Positions 29,594 to 38,663 of a stretch of DNA of 64,000 nucleotides are shown here, piece after piece. The stretch's first letter is position 1, and each line of letters opens with the position of its first letter. The stretch spans positions 62,001 to 126,000 of the forward strand of contig JBBATH010000007.1 of the NCBI GenBank assembly GCA_040398845.1, in the 5' to 3' direction. The notes below the pieces were generated by a model, which made no database searches, was not told the DNA's origin, and worked only from the letters and a program-made list of their open reading frames with translations. The DNA is from WLND01 sp040398845 (lineage in GTDB: Bacteria > Actinomycetota > Actinomycetes > S36-B12). Made by a program: the position numbers and the translations under genes.

Positions 29594-30004
29594 CTACGGG
29601 ATGAGGGTGAACTCCCGGTCATCGAGGGAACGCAGGATTGAAAAGTGGCGGCGGTCGAGGGTGCAGATCGTGCGCGTCTGATAGCGATCTGCGAGTACGA
29701 CGAGTGATGCATCGGTGACGCCGATCTGTTGGTCGGCGTAGCGCGCGATGACCCTTGAGCATGAGATGAGGTCGGCCACGCCCATGATCGGCAGCTCGTA
29801 GGCGCCGGAGCACAGCTCATTCAATGCAATGAGCTCATCGCGTACACCGGTTCGCCTGGCGATGAGGTGGTCGAGTTCGGCCACCACGTAGGGGCTCACG
29901 ACGAGACCGTCATCGACTTCCGTGAGCAGGTCGGCTACCGCCCGATGATCGCGGTCAGCGGCCACAAACAGCGCGAACAGCGCACTCGTGTCGATGATGA
30001 TCAA
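29594..30004 (-). CDS. vapC: PIN-domain toxin (VapC-like)
   Basis: A 136-residue PIN ribonuclease. The acidic residues expected in the active site are visible: D5 in [10 protein letters not shown], the Glu in VVAELDHL, the Asp in [11 protein letters not shown] and the Asp in CTLDRRHF. VapC toxins cleave RNA, often initiator tRNA or rRNA. It overlaps the upstream antitoxin by 4 bp, the standard VapBC order. Confidence 0.9.
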   Translation of the reverse strand: MIIIDTSALFALFVAADRDHRAVADLLTEVDDGLVVSPYVVAELDHLIARRTGVRDELIALNELCSGAYELPIMGVADLISCSRVIARYADQQIGVTDASLVVLADRYQTRTICTLDRRHFSILRSLDDREFTLIP

Positions 30005-30216
30005 TCCTCACCGAATCCCTCCAGGTAGTCATCGAGATTTCGGGCGGTCATCCCCTCGGAGTCGCCGAGGATGATTCCACCACGCGGCCGGGGCCGGCGC
30101 GTTTCCTTATCCACAGCCTCGCGAACGATCTGGGCCTCGGTGGTCCCGCGGCGCTTCGCCTCAGCCTCGAGTCTGGCCTTCAATTCATCGGGAAGATACA
30201 CCGTCGTCCGTTTCAT
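30001..30216 (-). CDS. Ribbon-helix-helix antitoxin for the adjacent PIN toxin
   Basis: A 71-residue protein with a CopG/RHH N-terminus (MKRTTVYLPDELKARLEAEA, RGTTEAQIVREAV) that would bind the operator as a dimer, and a C-terminal segment (GGIILGDSEGMTARNLDDYL) likely to cover the toxin. The ATG has TATAAG only 2 nt upstream, so the transcription start is unclear. Confidence 0.85.
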   Translation of the reverse strand: MKRTTVYLPDELKARLEAEAKRRGTTEAQIVREAVDKETRRPRPRGGIILGDSEGMTARNLDDYLEGFGED

Positions 30217-30247
30217 GACTTATATCGTGCCATACGTCGGTAGGCGG

Positions 30248-30253
30248 TAGCGT
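30248..30253 (+). promoter_or_regulatory. -10 element (TAGCGT) of the deazaflavin-dependent gene
   Basis: TAGCGT ends 6 nt before ATG 30260 with no ribosome-binding site, the leaderless pattern. The divergent antitoxin gene starts 43 bp away. Confidence 0.5.
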
Positions 30254-30259
30254 CCCGTC

Positions 30260-30718
30260 ATGAATAAGCGCGCCTACGACATGGTGTGGGGCAGCATGCT
30301 GCGCACTACGACCATCCTCCATAAGGCGCTCGACCGCGCGACGGGAGGCCGACTCGGCCGCAGGTTCCCCGGCGGCGGGAATGTCGTGTGGATCACCACG
30401 CTCGGCCGCAAGTCCGGTCAGTGGCGCCGAACCCCGCTGCTCGCCGCTCCTCACGACGGGGCCTGGGTCATCACCGGGTCGAACGCCGGGCAGGCCGAGA
30501 TCCCGGGCTGGGTGTTCAACGTGCGGGCCCACGCCGATGGCTTCATCGAGCTTGACGGGGTCAAGCACCCGGCCACCTTCAGCGAGGTGACCGGGCCGGA
30601 ACGTGCTGATCTCTACCGCAAGCTCGTCGCACTCTGGTCAAGCTATGCGACGTACGAGCGCAACGCCGAACGGGTGATTCCCGTGTTTCTCGTCCGACCG
30701 GTCGGGGGCAACGTGTGA
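30260..30718 (+). CDS. F420-dependent nitroreductase-family protein (Ddn-like)
   Basis: A 152-residue split-barrel protein of the deazaflavin-dependent oxidoreductase family (DUF385/Ddn). The signature GNVVWITTLGRKSGQWRRTPLL and the segment VITGSNAGQAEIPGWVFNVRA match. In mycobacteria such proteins use F420H2 to reduce quinones and nitro compounds. The substrate is unknown. A strong hairpin follows at 30736-30777. Confidence 0.87.
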   Translation: MNKRAYDMVWGSMLRTTTILHKALDRATGGRLGRRFPGGGNVVWITTLGRKSGQWRRTPLLAAPHDGAWVITGSNAGQAEIPGWVFNVRAHADGFIELDGVKHPATFSEVTGPERADLYRKLVALWSSYATYERNAERVIPVFLVRPVGGNV

Positions 30719-30735
30719 CTGCCAGTCGAACCGCA

Positions 30736-30777
30736 AATGGCGATGAGTCCCCGGTTTCGCCGGGACTCATCGCCATT
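30736..30777. terminator. Bidirectional terminator-like hairpin between convergent genes
   Basis: AATGGCGATGAGTCCC (30736-30751) and its exact complement (30762-30777) form a perfect 16-bp stem around a 10-nt loop, 17 bp after the plus-strand gene and just beyond the lipoprotein stop. It lacks a long T-tract, but the position between convergent 3' ends fits a terminator. Confidence 0.7.
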
Positions 30778-30796
30778 CGGGGTGCAGATTGACCTT

Positions 30797-32874
30797 CTAG
30801 CCTGCGGGTGCTCCGCCTCCGCCTCCGGGTGCGGGTGCTGCGGGTGCTCCGCCTCCGCCTCCGCCTCCNNNNNNNNNNNNNNNNNNNNNNNNNNNNNNNN
30901 NNNNNNNNNNNNNNNNNNNNNNNNNNNNNNNNNNNNNNNNNNNNNNNNNNNNNNNNNNNNNNNNNNNNCGCCTCCGCCTCCGGGTGCGGGTGCTGCGGGT
31001 GCTCCGCCTCCGCCTCCGCCTCCGGGTGCCGGAGTTGCGGATGCTCCGCCTGGTGCGCCGGACTGGTCAGGACCTGGTCCTGCGGGACCACCACCGGGTG
31101 CACCGGACTGGTCAGGTCGGGGTCCGTCGCCGCCGCCGGGCTGTGCCGGCCCACCCGCGCCTTGCGGGCCACCACTGGCTCCGGGGTTGGGACCACCGTC
31201 AGGACCAGGGTTGGGACCAGCGTCGGGACCGGGACCGGGTCCGGCCATCGCCCGGAACTGATCGACCTGTGCGCCATTAACCTGCTCAGGGCGCCCTGGG
31301 CGTTCCCTCACGATGATTTCGCCGGTCTGCGGGTCGAACTGTGCCCGTCGGTCAATAACCCCGCCTCCCGGGTTCTCCCTGGGGATGTTGAAGGCCGGAC
31401 CCTGACGGCCAGTGCCGTCGGAGAAGCCGATTGGCGCCTCGCCACGCCGGTTGTTTGGCCCGACGTTGAAGCTTCCGCCATCCGGCACGGGTGCATTGAA
31501 GTTGTTGTACCCGTTGGCCATATTCACGTCGGCCTCACGGCCGGGTGGTGGTGCCACCTCGACCCCGCCGCCGTTCTCCGCCCGGAAGGTCGACCTGTCG
31601 TCCTCGCGGGGCCCGGTGCTCGTGCGCACGGTGACGCGCGGAGCGCCATCGGAGTCGATGGACATCGTGTATTCGGCGTCATCTTGGGTTTCGTTCGTCT
31701 CTCGCGACCGGGCGACACCGTCCGCCTCGAACTCAGGAACACGATCCCGATCGACGATGACCGATGTTCCGTTGCCTGACAAGCCCGCGCCAAGCAATGG
31801 CCGGGCGTAGATTCCGTCGGGAAGGACAGTGGCGGGATCTGTTGTGTCGTAGATCTTGCCGTCGATGGTGAACCTGACGCCGACGATCGTGTCAGCGTCA
31901 GCAGAGGTGACGAGGAGGTTGGAGGTGATGCCGCGAGCGCTGACCGTTCCCTTCGTCTCCGAGTCAGCGAACGGAGCACTTGTCGGCACCGCCCGTGCCG
32001 CCATCGGGGTGAGGTCGATTGTTGACTTGCCTCCCGCCCACCCATCAGTCGGGGCGCCCGGTGTTGTCGCGCCTACGGCGTAGCTCCAGCGTTCGGTCTC
32101 GGGATCGACAACGATCTGCTGCACTGTCCCGGGGTAGTTGTTGTCGTACACCGAGATGGCGTACGTCTTGCCGTTGAAGACAACAGCAAATGGCGTGATC
32201 GAGTGGCCCGAACCCTTGTCGGAGTAGATGGCGAGGGTGTAGTTCTTGCCCGAGGCGATCCCTGCTGCCAGTTCCTTTGCGACCTCGGATGGCTCGTACT
32301 CATGGAAGGCCATATAGGCCTCCTGGACCGGAACGAACATCTGCGTGGTCCACCAGAAGTCGATTGCGTCGACGACGTCGGAGTCGTCCTTCGAAAGGGC
32401 GAAGGTCGATGTGGCAGCGGGATCGAGATCGATGAGTGACGCAGAATTCGAAAACAGCCGCTGCGCCATGACGGCCATACCCTCGCAGCGACCACCGACC
32501 ATCGCCTCATTGACCTGGGCAGCCCACTGCTCGGCTGCAGGGAAGAGAACGCACCCCTCGGCGGTCGTCTCCGCGCACACCGCCTCTTCACCGAAGAGGG
32601 CAACGAGGGAGGTGGCATCAACGGTGCCGACAGCGGCCCAGTTTGCGAAACTGAAGCCGTTAACGGCCGGATCGAAGCCGTCGTACACGCAATTGGCAGG
32701 GTCCACCCCAGTGCAGTCGGGCAGCATGTAGCCCCCATCAGCGGCAGGCTGCCCATTGCTGCTTGGCAGGACGACAGCCTCGGGGGCGCCGCCTGAGCCG
32801 CAGGCCGACAGCATGAGGATGCCAGCGAGCGCGGGCGCGATGGCCCAGCGACGAATAATGCGCCTGTTCTTCAC
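30797..32874 (-). CDS. Lipoprotein with Gly/Pro/Ala-rich tail (split by assembly gap)
   Basis: A large surface lipoprotein of unknown function. The signal peptide ends in a lipobox (LMLSAC). A globular region of about 300 residues follows, with cysteines at its start (LPDCTGVDPANC) and aromatic-rich segments (AIDFWWTTQMFVPVQEAYMAF). After a middle segment comes a low-complexity tail of Gly-Pro, Asp-Gln-Ser-Gly-Ala-Pro and poly-Gly/Ala-Pro units. The gap of 100 N lies inside that tail. After it the minus strand reads poly-Gly, APAAPAP, poly-Gly, APAG and then TAG at 30797-30799, the same repeat in frame, so I place the stop there; total length is uncertain. The start has GGAG at good spacing. 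Confidence 0.75.
30869..30968. other. Assembly gap (100 N)
   Basis: One hundred N sit within a GGAGGC-type repeat of the lipoprotein tail. A round 100 suggests a placeholder length. It is flanked on both sides by near-identical repeat units, so a collapsed or unresolved repeat is the likely cause. Confidence 0.95.
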
Positions 32875-32966
32875 TGTGTTCTCCGTTCATGGGGTGTTCT
32901 CGTCCAGCCAATTTCAGAATACCGACTGCCTTGCCGTCCACTCTTGCGCACGTCGGCGATGAGCAC

Positions 32967-32984
32967 CACCGTGTTTCCACGGTG
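32967..32984. terminator. Small hairpin between galE and the lipoprotein gene
   Basis: CACCGTG (32967-32973) and CACGGTG (32978-32984) form a perfect 7-bp stem with a 4-nt loop in the 171-bp gap. On the minus strand it is preceded by the direct repeat TTGCGAA and a T-rich stretch. It may end the galE transcript; the evidence is weak. Confidence 0.3.
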
Positions 32985-33045
32985 TTCGCAAAAAAGTTTT
33001 CGCAATGTTCTGGGGAGAGTCTGAATATCGGACCAATCTCACACG

Positions 33046-34014
33046 TCAGTGAGGCGGGTGCGCCTGCCACGCTGACCACGCCGAGGCGACCATGTCACGA
33101 AGATCACGCCGCGCTGACCATTCGAGAGTTTCCAAGATTCGCACGGTCGCTGCTGTCGAGGCGGGAGGGTCGCCCGCACGACGGCCGACCGTGAGCGGAT
33201 CAACGTCCGATCCAATGACCTCGGACACCATGTTCATGACCTCGCGGACAGAGGATCCGACCCCGCGACCCACGTTCAGGGCGAGGGCGCTCTCGTTTGT
33301 TTCACAGTGGGCTGCGGCCGCAACGTGGGCCTCAGCGAGGTCTGCAACATGGATGTAGTCGCGGATACAGGTACCGTCGGGCGTCGGGTAATCATCGCCG
33401 AAGATCCTTGGACGATCACCGTCGGCGAGGGCTCGAAAGGCCATCGGCACGAGGTTGTTCACGCTGTTGTCGCCGAGATCATCACTGGCCGCCCCGGCCA
33501 CATTGAAGTACCGAAGGGCCACCCACGACAAGCCGCTTGCGATGCCCTGATCGCGGGTCATCCACTCACCGACAACCTTCGTCTCACCGTACGGCGACTC
33601 GGGGACCAACGGTGAATCCTCGCTGATCGGATTGGCGACGGGCGTGCCGTACACGGCCGCGGAGGATGAATACACGAATCGCTTCACGCCGGTTTCGTGC
33701 ATCGCCTCGAGAAGGCTGAGCATGCCCACGACGTTCTCGCGGTAATAGTGCAGTGGGATGCCGACGGATTCCCCCGCCGCCTTCTTGGCAGCCAGGTGGA
33801 TGACGCCGTCGACCTTATGCTCAACGAGAGCAGCAGAAACTGCCTCGCGATCGGCGACAGCCGCGCGGACAATGGGGATACCCGTGGGCACCTTTCGTTC
33901 AAGGCCGCTCGAGAAATCGTCGAAGACAACGACTCTGCGCCCACTCGCAGCGAGCTCACGCACGACATGCGCGCCGATGTAACCGGCACCTCCCGTGACG
34001 AGCCAGGTGCTCAC
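33046..34014 (-). CDS. galE: UDP-glucose 4-epimerase
   Basis: An extended SDR of 322 residues that interconverts UDP-glucose and UDP-galactose for cell-surface sugars. It shows the NAD loop TGGAGYIGAHV, FDDFSSG, the catalytic Ser/Tyr/Lys set (SSSAAVYG, SPYGETK), RYFNVAGA and CIRDYIHVADLAEAH. The GTG start overlaps the purC stop by 4 bp, so it is co-translated with purine genes, which is not an obvious pathway link. Confidence 0.95.
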   Translation of the reverse strand: MSTWLVTGGAGYIGAHVVRELAASGRRVVVFDDFSSGLERKVPTGIPIVRAAVADREAVSAALVEHKVDGVIHLAAKKAAGESVGIPLHYYRENVVGMLSLLEAMHETGVKRFVYSSSAAVYGTPVANPISEDSPLVPESPYGETKVVGEWMTRDQGIASGLSWVALRYFNVAGAASDDLGDNSVNNLVPMAFRALADGDRPRIFGDDYPTPDGTCIRDYIHVADLAEAHVAAAAHCETNESALALNVGRGVGSSVREVMNMVSEVIGSDVDPLTVGRRAGDPPASTAATVRILETLEWSARRDLRDMVASAWSAWQAHPPH

Positions 34015-34907
34015 CTGAAGGTCTCCCCGGTGAGTCGCTCGTAGGCCTCGATGTACTTGGCGCGTGTCTTCTCAACGACCTCGTCGGGCAGGGGTGGTGG
34101 CGGGGTGTTGCTCGCCCTGTCCCAGCCGGATGCAGGGGAGATGAGCCAATCCCGCATGTACTGCTTGTCGAATGACGGCTGGGCCTGACCAGGCTCCCAC
34201 TCGAGCAGTGGCCAGAACCGGGAGGAGTCGGGGGTGAGGACCTCATCGGCGAGCACAACCTGCCCGACGTATTTCCCTGAGAGGCCGATCCCGAATTCGA
34301 ACTTGGTGTCGGCGAGGATGAGCCCTCGCTCGCGCGCGAGTTCGTCGGCCCTGCGGTAGATCTCCAGCGAGAGGCGCTTGAGCTCCTGGGCCTCCTCCTG
34401 TCCGATGAGCATCATGACCTCGTCGAAGGTGACGTTTCGGTCGTGCTCGCCGAGCGGCGCCTTTTCGGCGGGGGTGAAGATCGGCTTCGGGAGCAGTGAC
34501 CCGTCCTTGAGCCCTGGTGGCAGCCCGACCCCGCAGATCGATCCCGCCTCGCGGTAGTCGGCGAGTCCGCCCCCGGTGAGGTACCCGCGAACGACGCACT
34601 CAATGGGCAGCATCTCGAGGCGGTCGCAGACCATCGCCCGGCCCTTCACTGCCGAGGGCACGTTGGTGCCGCGGAGGTGATTGGGGACGACTCCTTCGAG
34701 TTGGTGGAACCACCACAGCGAGAGCAGCGTGAGAATCCGGCCCTTGTCGGGGATGACGGTGGGCAGCACCCAGTCGAAGGCGGAGATGCGATCGCTCGCC
34801 ACAAAGAGGAGGCGATCCTCTGGCGTCACGTAGAGGTCTCGGACCTTGCCGGAGTACAGGTGTGTGTAGCCGTCCGGAAGGTTGTAGGGGCTCGGGTCGA
34901 TACTCAC
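34011..34907 (-). CDS. purC: SAICAR synthetase
   Basis: Joins aspartate to CAIR using ATP. Its 298 residues include YSGKVRDLY, ASDRISAFDW, CVVRGYLTGGG, DTKFEFGI and DEVLTPDSSRFWP, all standard for PurC. It overlaps purB (4 bp) upstream and galE downstream in one minus-strand unit. Confidence 0.97.
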   Translation of the reverse strand: MSIDPSPYNLPDGYTHLYSGKVRDLYVTPEDRLLFVASDRISAFDWVLPTVIPDKGRILTLLSLWWFHQLEGVVPNHLRGTNVPSAVKGRAMVCDRLEMLPIECVVRGYLTGGGLADYREAGSICGVGLPPGLKDGSLLPKPIFTPAEKAPLGEHDRNVTFDEVMMLIGQEEAQELKRLSLEIYRRADELARERGLILADTKFEFGIGLSGKYVGQVVLADEVLTPDSSRFWPLLEWEPGQAQPSFDKQYMRDWLISPASGWDRASNTPPPPLPDEVVEKTRAKYIEAYERLTGETFR

Positions 34908-36331
34908 AGGATGTCTCCAGGTTGGTAGGTGGACGCTCCTGGGTGCCTCGCGGCGATGACGCCCACTCGCTCGATAACCGCCTGCACCTGAGCGGCGGCG
35001 GCGCCGGTGAAGTCGAGCGGCTCGGAGATCAGCGCGTGAAGGTCAATCAACGACAGGCCAAGCCGCTTGTCCGCGGCAAGTCGGTCGAGAAGATCGTTTT
35101 CGGCGGCACCCTCCTCGCGCAGTGCGAGTGCAACCGCGACAGCGTGCTCCTTGATCGCCTCGTGGGCCCGCTCTCGCCCTACCCCGGCGCGTACGGCAGC
35201 CATGAGGATTTTTGTCGTCGCGAGGAAGGGCAGGTATCGGTCGAGCTCACGATCGACGACGGCGGGGAAGGCGCCGAAGTCGTCGAGCACCGTGAGAAAC
35301 GTCTCGAAGAGTCCGTCGACGGCGAAGAACGAGTCCGGCAGGGCAACCCGGCGCACGACGGAGCACGAGACATCGCCCTCGTTCCACTGGCTGCCGGCGA
35401 GCTCCGCGGTCATGGCGAGGTAACCGCGAAGGAGGACGGCGAACCCATTGATGCGCTCGCATGACCGGCTATTCATCTTGTGTGGCATCGCGGAGGATCC
35501 AACCTGCCCGGGTCGGAAGCCCTCAGTGACGAGGTCGAGGCCGGCCATGAGGCGGATCGTGGTGGCCAAACTCGACGGCGCTGCCGCCGCCTGAACAAGG
35601 GCGGAGACCACATCGAAGTCGAGCGAGCGCGGGTAGACCTGTCCGACGCTCGTGAGCACGTCAGTGAATCCGAGGTGGCCGGCCACGCCCTCCTCGAGGG
35701 CCTGTAGTTTCGCCGCGTCGCCGTCGAGCAGGTCGAGCATGTCCTGCGCCGTGCCGACCGGCCCCTTGATGCCGCGTAATGGGTAGCGCGCCAGTAGTTC
35801 ATCGGTGCGCGCATAGGCCGTGAGCAGCTCATCTGCGGCGCTCGCGAATCGTTTGCCCAGGGTCGTGGTCTGGGCCGGGACGTTGTGAGACCTGCCGGTG
35901 ATTGCGGTGTCGGAGTACTGGGCGGCGAGGGCGGCGAGGCGCGCTAGTGCCGCCACACTCTTGTCGCGGACAAGGAGGAGAGCATTGCGGATCTGGAGTT
36001 GCTCGACGTTCTCAGTGAGATCCCGCGACGTCATCCCGAGGTGAATGAACTCATGGCCCGCGAGGCCGTTGAACTCCTCGATGCGCGCCTTGACGTCGTG
36101 CTTCGTCACACGCTCCCGATCGGAGATCGACTGCAGATCGACCTGATCGAGGACCGACTCGTAGTCGGCTATTGCGGATGCGGGTATCGACACGCCCAGT
36201 TCAGACTGCGCCGTCATCACCGCGATCCAGAGCCTTCGCTCAAGGATGATCTTTGCGGCCGGCGACCAGATGCCATTCATGGCAACGGATGCGTAACGTC
36301 CGGAGAGCACGTTAGGTATCGCTGAGGCCAC
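34904..36331 (-). CDS. purB: Adenylosuccinate lyase
   Basis: Acts twice in purine synthesis, releasing fumarate from SAICAR and from adenylosuccinate. About 475 residues with the fumarase-superfamily signature GSSAMPHKMNSRSCERI, the GMTSRDLTENVEQ segment and ITGRSHNVPAQ. The frame is open to 36610, but GTG 36331 (MASAIPNVLSGRY) is the family start and follows GGAAGGA by 7 nt. It overlaps purC by 4 bp. Confidence 0.96.
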   Translation of the reverse strand: MASAIPNVLSGRYASVAMNGIWSPAAKIILERRLWIAVMTAQSELGVSIPASAIADYESVLDQVDLQSISDRERVTKHDVKARIEEFNGLAGHEFIHLGMTSRDLTENVEQLQIRNALLLVRDKSVAALARLAALAAQYSDTAITGRSHNVPAQTTTLGKRFASAADELLTAYARTDELLARYPLRGIKGPVGTAQDMLDLLDGDAAKLQALEEGVAGHLGFTDVLTSVGQVYPRSLDFDVVSALVQAAAAPSSLATTIRLMAGLDLVTEGFRPGQVGSSAMPHKMNSRSCERINGFAVLLRGYLAMTAELAGSQWNEGDVSCSVVRRVALPDSFFAVDGLFETFLTVLDDFGAFPAVVDRELDRYLPFLATTKILMAAVRAGVGRERAHEAIKEHAVAVALALREEGAAENDLLDRLAADKRLGLSLIDLHALISEPLDFTGAAAAQVQAVIERVGVIAARHPGASTYQPGDIL

Positions 36332-36401
36332 GACCTCATCCTTCCACGCCCCTTGGGCGCTACCAACTCCCAGCGTGATGCCGTGGATTGCCCGCGCCGG
36401 A

Positions 36402-37304
36402 CTACCTAGCGCCGGTGTTGCTGTCGGTGATGTCGACGGTGGTGAGGCAGCCCACTGGATTCTGTGCTCCGAGATCGTAGAGCGTCGGATCACCTCGCTC
36501 GGCGATCCAGGCCTTCTGGATGGAGGTGAGCACCGCAAGCATTGAGGCCTTCTTGGCCGGGGCGAGGTAGTTGGCCAGGCAGGCGTGCCAAGGCCTCCCG
36601 CTGTTGTCATTCTTCGAGAAGAAGACCCCGGTCTCGATCATTCCGAGGCCCTTGGCCTTCCAGTGGGGGTTGTAGTCACTGACGGTGCCGATCTGCTGAC
36701 CCGCCTTCACCTTGTCGCCCACCTTCACCTGCGGGCTATTGAGGTGCTCGTGCTCGAACAGGATTGGGGCCATGCCCGACGTGCAGGGGGTACCCGTGGG
36801 AGCGACTCGAACGCTGTAGTCGTTGCTGTAGAGCGTCGGGAGATCGCAGACCGTGCCATCGACCATCGAGATCACCGGCGTGCCGAGGGGTGCAATAAAG
36901 GCCATCTGGGGCTCTTTGGCTCCCTTCACTTCGAGGCCGTAGATGCCCAGAATGTGGCGGTACATCGCGTCATCATCTGCGTTGCCGAAGGTGGGTGGCG
37001 TGACCCCCTTGATCTGCATGACTCCGGCCTTCCCAATGCCAGCATCGTAGGTGTCGACAGCCAGGCCCCAGTTCTGGATGGCCTTCGGGATGCTGGCATT
37101 AGACGTGATACCCAAGCTCGATCCTGACCCGCTGCTTGATCCGCCCCCGCTCGCGAGCTTCACCCAGACGAGTGCGCTTCCCTTTTTCGTACAGCGAATA
37201 TCGATATTGCCCACATGAAGCGTGATGCCAGCCCTCGTGCACCTGTCGCCCGGCTTGTTAGCCGCGTTGGCCACCGACGGGAATGCTGTTGCGACCAGAC
37301 TCAT
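36402..37304 (-). CDS. Secreted M23/LytM-like protein, probably not catalytic
   Basis: About 300 residues. A signal peptide seems to end at VANAA, followed by a small two-cysteine domain (GDRCTRAGITLHVGNIDIRC), a Gly/Ser linker and an M23/LytM-like beta fold with HEHLNSPQVKVGDKVKAGQQ. The M23 zinc ligands are not recognisable: the usual HxH near the end is replaced by GLGMIETGVFF. The start is odd. ATG 37304 (or GTG 37307) gives a short signal without a positive n-region, while in-frame codons upstream from TTG 37349 would supply one but contain an amber TAG at 37323-37325. It sits between purD and purB. Confidence 0.65.
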   Translation of the reverse strand: MSLVATAFPSVANAANKPGDRCTRAGITLHVGNIDIRCTKKGSALVWVKLASGGGSSSGSGSSLGITSNASIPKAIQNWGLAVDTYDAGIGKAGVMQIKGVTPPTFGNADDDAMYRHILGIYGLEVKGAKEPQMAFIAPLGTPVISMVDGTVCDLPTLYSNDYSVRVAPTGTPCTSGMAPILFEHEHLNSPQVKVGDKVKAGQQIGTVSDYNPHWKAKGLGMIETGVFFSKNDNSGRPWHACLANYLAPAKKASMLAVLTSIQKAWIAERGDPTLYDLGAQNPVGCLTTVDITDSNTGAR

Positions 37305-37349
37305 CACAGCGATGCAGGCAAACTACCCCACCATGGTCAGCGATTTCAA

Positions 37350-38633
37350 CTACTTTTGGGCCAATTCCTGCTCGTCAAGCGTGGCCCGTAGGGCGATGTC
37401 TGACCGGTGATGCGCCCCTTCGATGATGATGTGATCAATTGCCTCATAGGCGCGGTTTCGGGCCTGCGCCAAGGACGCGCCCTGCGCTGTGATCGAGAGC
37501 ACCCGACCGCCCGCGGTGACGATTCCATCGGCGGTCGCCCGAGTGCCACCGTGGAGCACCGTCACGCCTTCGACCTCTCCTGCCTCATCGAGTCCCTCGA
37601 TGAGATCGCCGGTGACTGGGTTCTCTGGATAGCCCTTTGAGGCGATGACGACCGTGACGGCAGCCCCCTCGTGCCAAGCGAGGGGCGGCAGAGCGCCGAG
37701 GGTTCCGGTGGCGGCAGCGAGGAGCACTTGGCCGAGTGGCGACGCCAGACGGGCAAGCACCACCTGGGTCTCAGGGTCACCAAATCTGGCATTGAACTCG
37801 ATGACCCGCGTGCCACGCGTCGTGAGGGCGAGTCCTGCGTACAGCAGGCCAACGAACGGGGTGCCCCGCTCGCGCATCGTGTCGATCATCGGCTGCAGGA
37901 CCCGCTCAGTGACATCCGCAACGAGCGTTGGCGGCGCCCATGGCAGTGGCGAGTAGGCACCCATGCCACCGGTGTTCGGCCCGGCATCGCCGTCATACGC
38001 CCGCTTGAAGTCCTGTGCTGGCTCGAGCGGGATGATCGTCGTGCCGTCGGTGATGCCGAACAGCGAGACCTCAGGGCCAGCGAGGTACTCCTCGATCACG
38101 ACCCGCGCGTCTCCCCCGCGGCTCAGGCAGGCTTGGGCGTGAGCGAGGGCTTCGTCCCGATCATTCGTGACGACCACACCCTTGCCCGCCGCAAGCCCGT
38201 CGTCCTTCACCACGTGTGGTGCGCCGAAATGGTCGAGGGCCTCCGCAACCTCGTCCATGACCCCGCATACGCGTGCTCGGGCGGTATCGACACCCGCCTC
38301 GTCCATCACCTGCTTCGCGAAGGCCTTACTCCCCTCGAGTTGCGCCGCCGCGGCTGACGGGCCGAAGCACGCGATGCCCAAGGCTCGCACCGCGTCGGCC
38401 GCCCCTGCGACAAGGGGAACCTCCGGGCCAATCACGACGAGGTCAACGGCGCACTCAGCTGCGAGACCGGCGATGGCCTGTGCGTCAGTTGCGTCGAGAT
38501 CGCGTGTTTCAGCGTCGCGGGCAATGCCGGCATTACCGGGAGCGCAAATCAGGCGCCCGACAGTTTCGTCCGCCTTCAAAGCCGTGACGAGAGCATGCTC
38601 CCTAGCACCGGAACCGACGACAAGGATGTCCAC
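37350..38633 (-). CDS. purD: Phosphoribosylamine-glycine ligase
   Basis: Second step of purine synthesis (GAR synthetase), an ATP-grasp enzyme of 427 residues: MDILVVGSGAREHAL, the ATP-grasp core around VVKDDGLAAGKGVVV, NTGGMGAYSPLPW, and EFNARFGDPETQ. The start is GTG 38633 with TAGGCT 6 nt upstream. An inverted repeat overlaps that -10. Confidence 0.97.
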   Translation of the reverse strand: MDILVVGSGAREHALVTALKADETVGRLICAPGNAGIARDAETRDLDATDAQAIAGLAAECAVDLVVIGPEVPLVAGAADAVRALGIACFGPSAAAAQLEGSKAFAKQVMDEAGVDTARARVCGVMDEVAEALDHFGAPHVVKDDGLAAGKGVVVTNDRDEALAHAQACLSRGGDARVVIEEYLAGPEVSLFGITDGTTIIPLEPAQDFKRAYDGDAGPNTGGMGAYSPLPWAPPTLVADVTERVLQPMIDTMRERGTPFVGLLYAGLALTTRGTRVIEFNARFGDPETQVVLARLASPLGQVLLAAATGTLGALPPLAWHEGAAVTVVIASKGYPENPVTGDLIEGLDEAGEVEGVTVLHGGTRATADGIVTAGGRVLSITAQGASLAQARNRAYEAIDHIIIEGAHHRSDIALRATLDEQELAQK

Positions 38634-38639
38634 ATCGCG

Positions 38640-38663
38640 AGCCTAACCGCGTAACACGGTTAG
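38640..38663 (-). promoter_or_regulatory. purD -10 overlapped by an inverted repeat
   Basis: On the minus strand TAGGCT (38645-38640) ends 6 nt before the purD GTG. CTAACCG and CGGTTAG (38643-38649 and 38657-38663) form a perfect 7-bp inverted repeat with a 7-nt spacer, one arm of which contains part of the -10. It also covers the stop codon of the upstream aminotransferase. It could be an operator for purD or a short terminator. Confidence 0.5.

Noticed and set aside
30643..30796. C-terminal extension of the lipoprotein in the frame given by exactly 100 N
   Set aside because: After the gap that frame gives unrelated residues, while another frame continues the Gly/Ala-Pro repeat and stops at 30797-30799. 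The gap length is a placeholder.
30797..31060. Possible CRISPR or VNTR
   Set aside because: The repeats are contiguous coding triplets (Gly/Ala/Pro) without regular unique spacers.
30808..31779. Plus-strand open frame through the assembly gap
   Set aside because: It translates the antisense of the lipoprotein tail; the GC-rich repeat leaves several frames open, and it crosses unknown bases.
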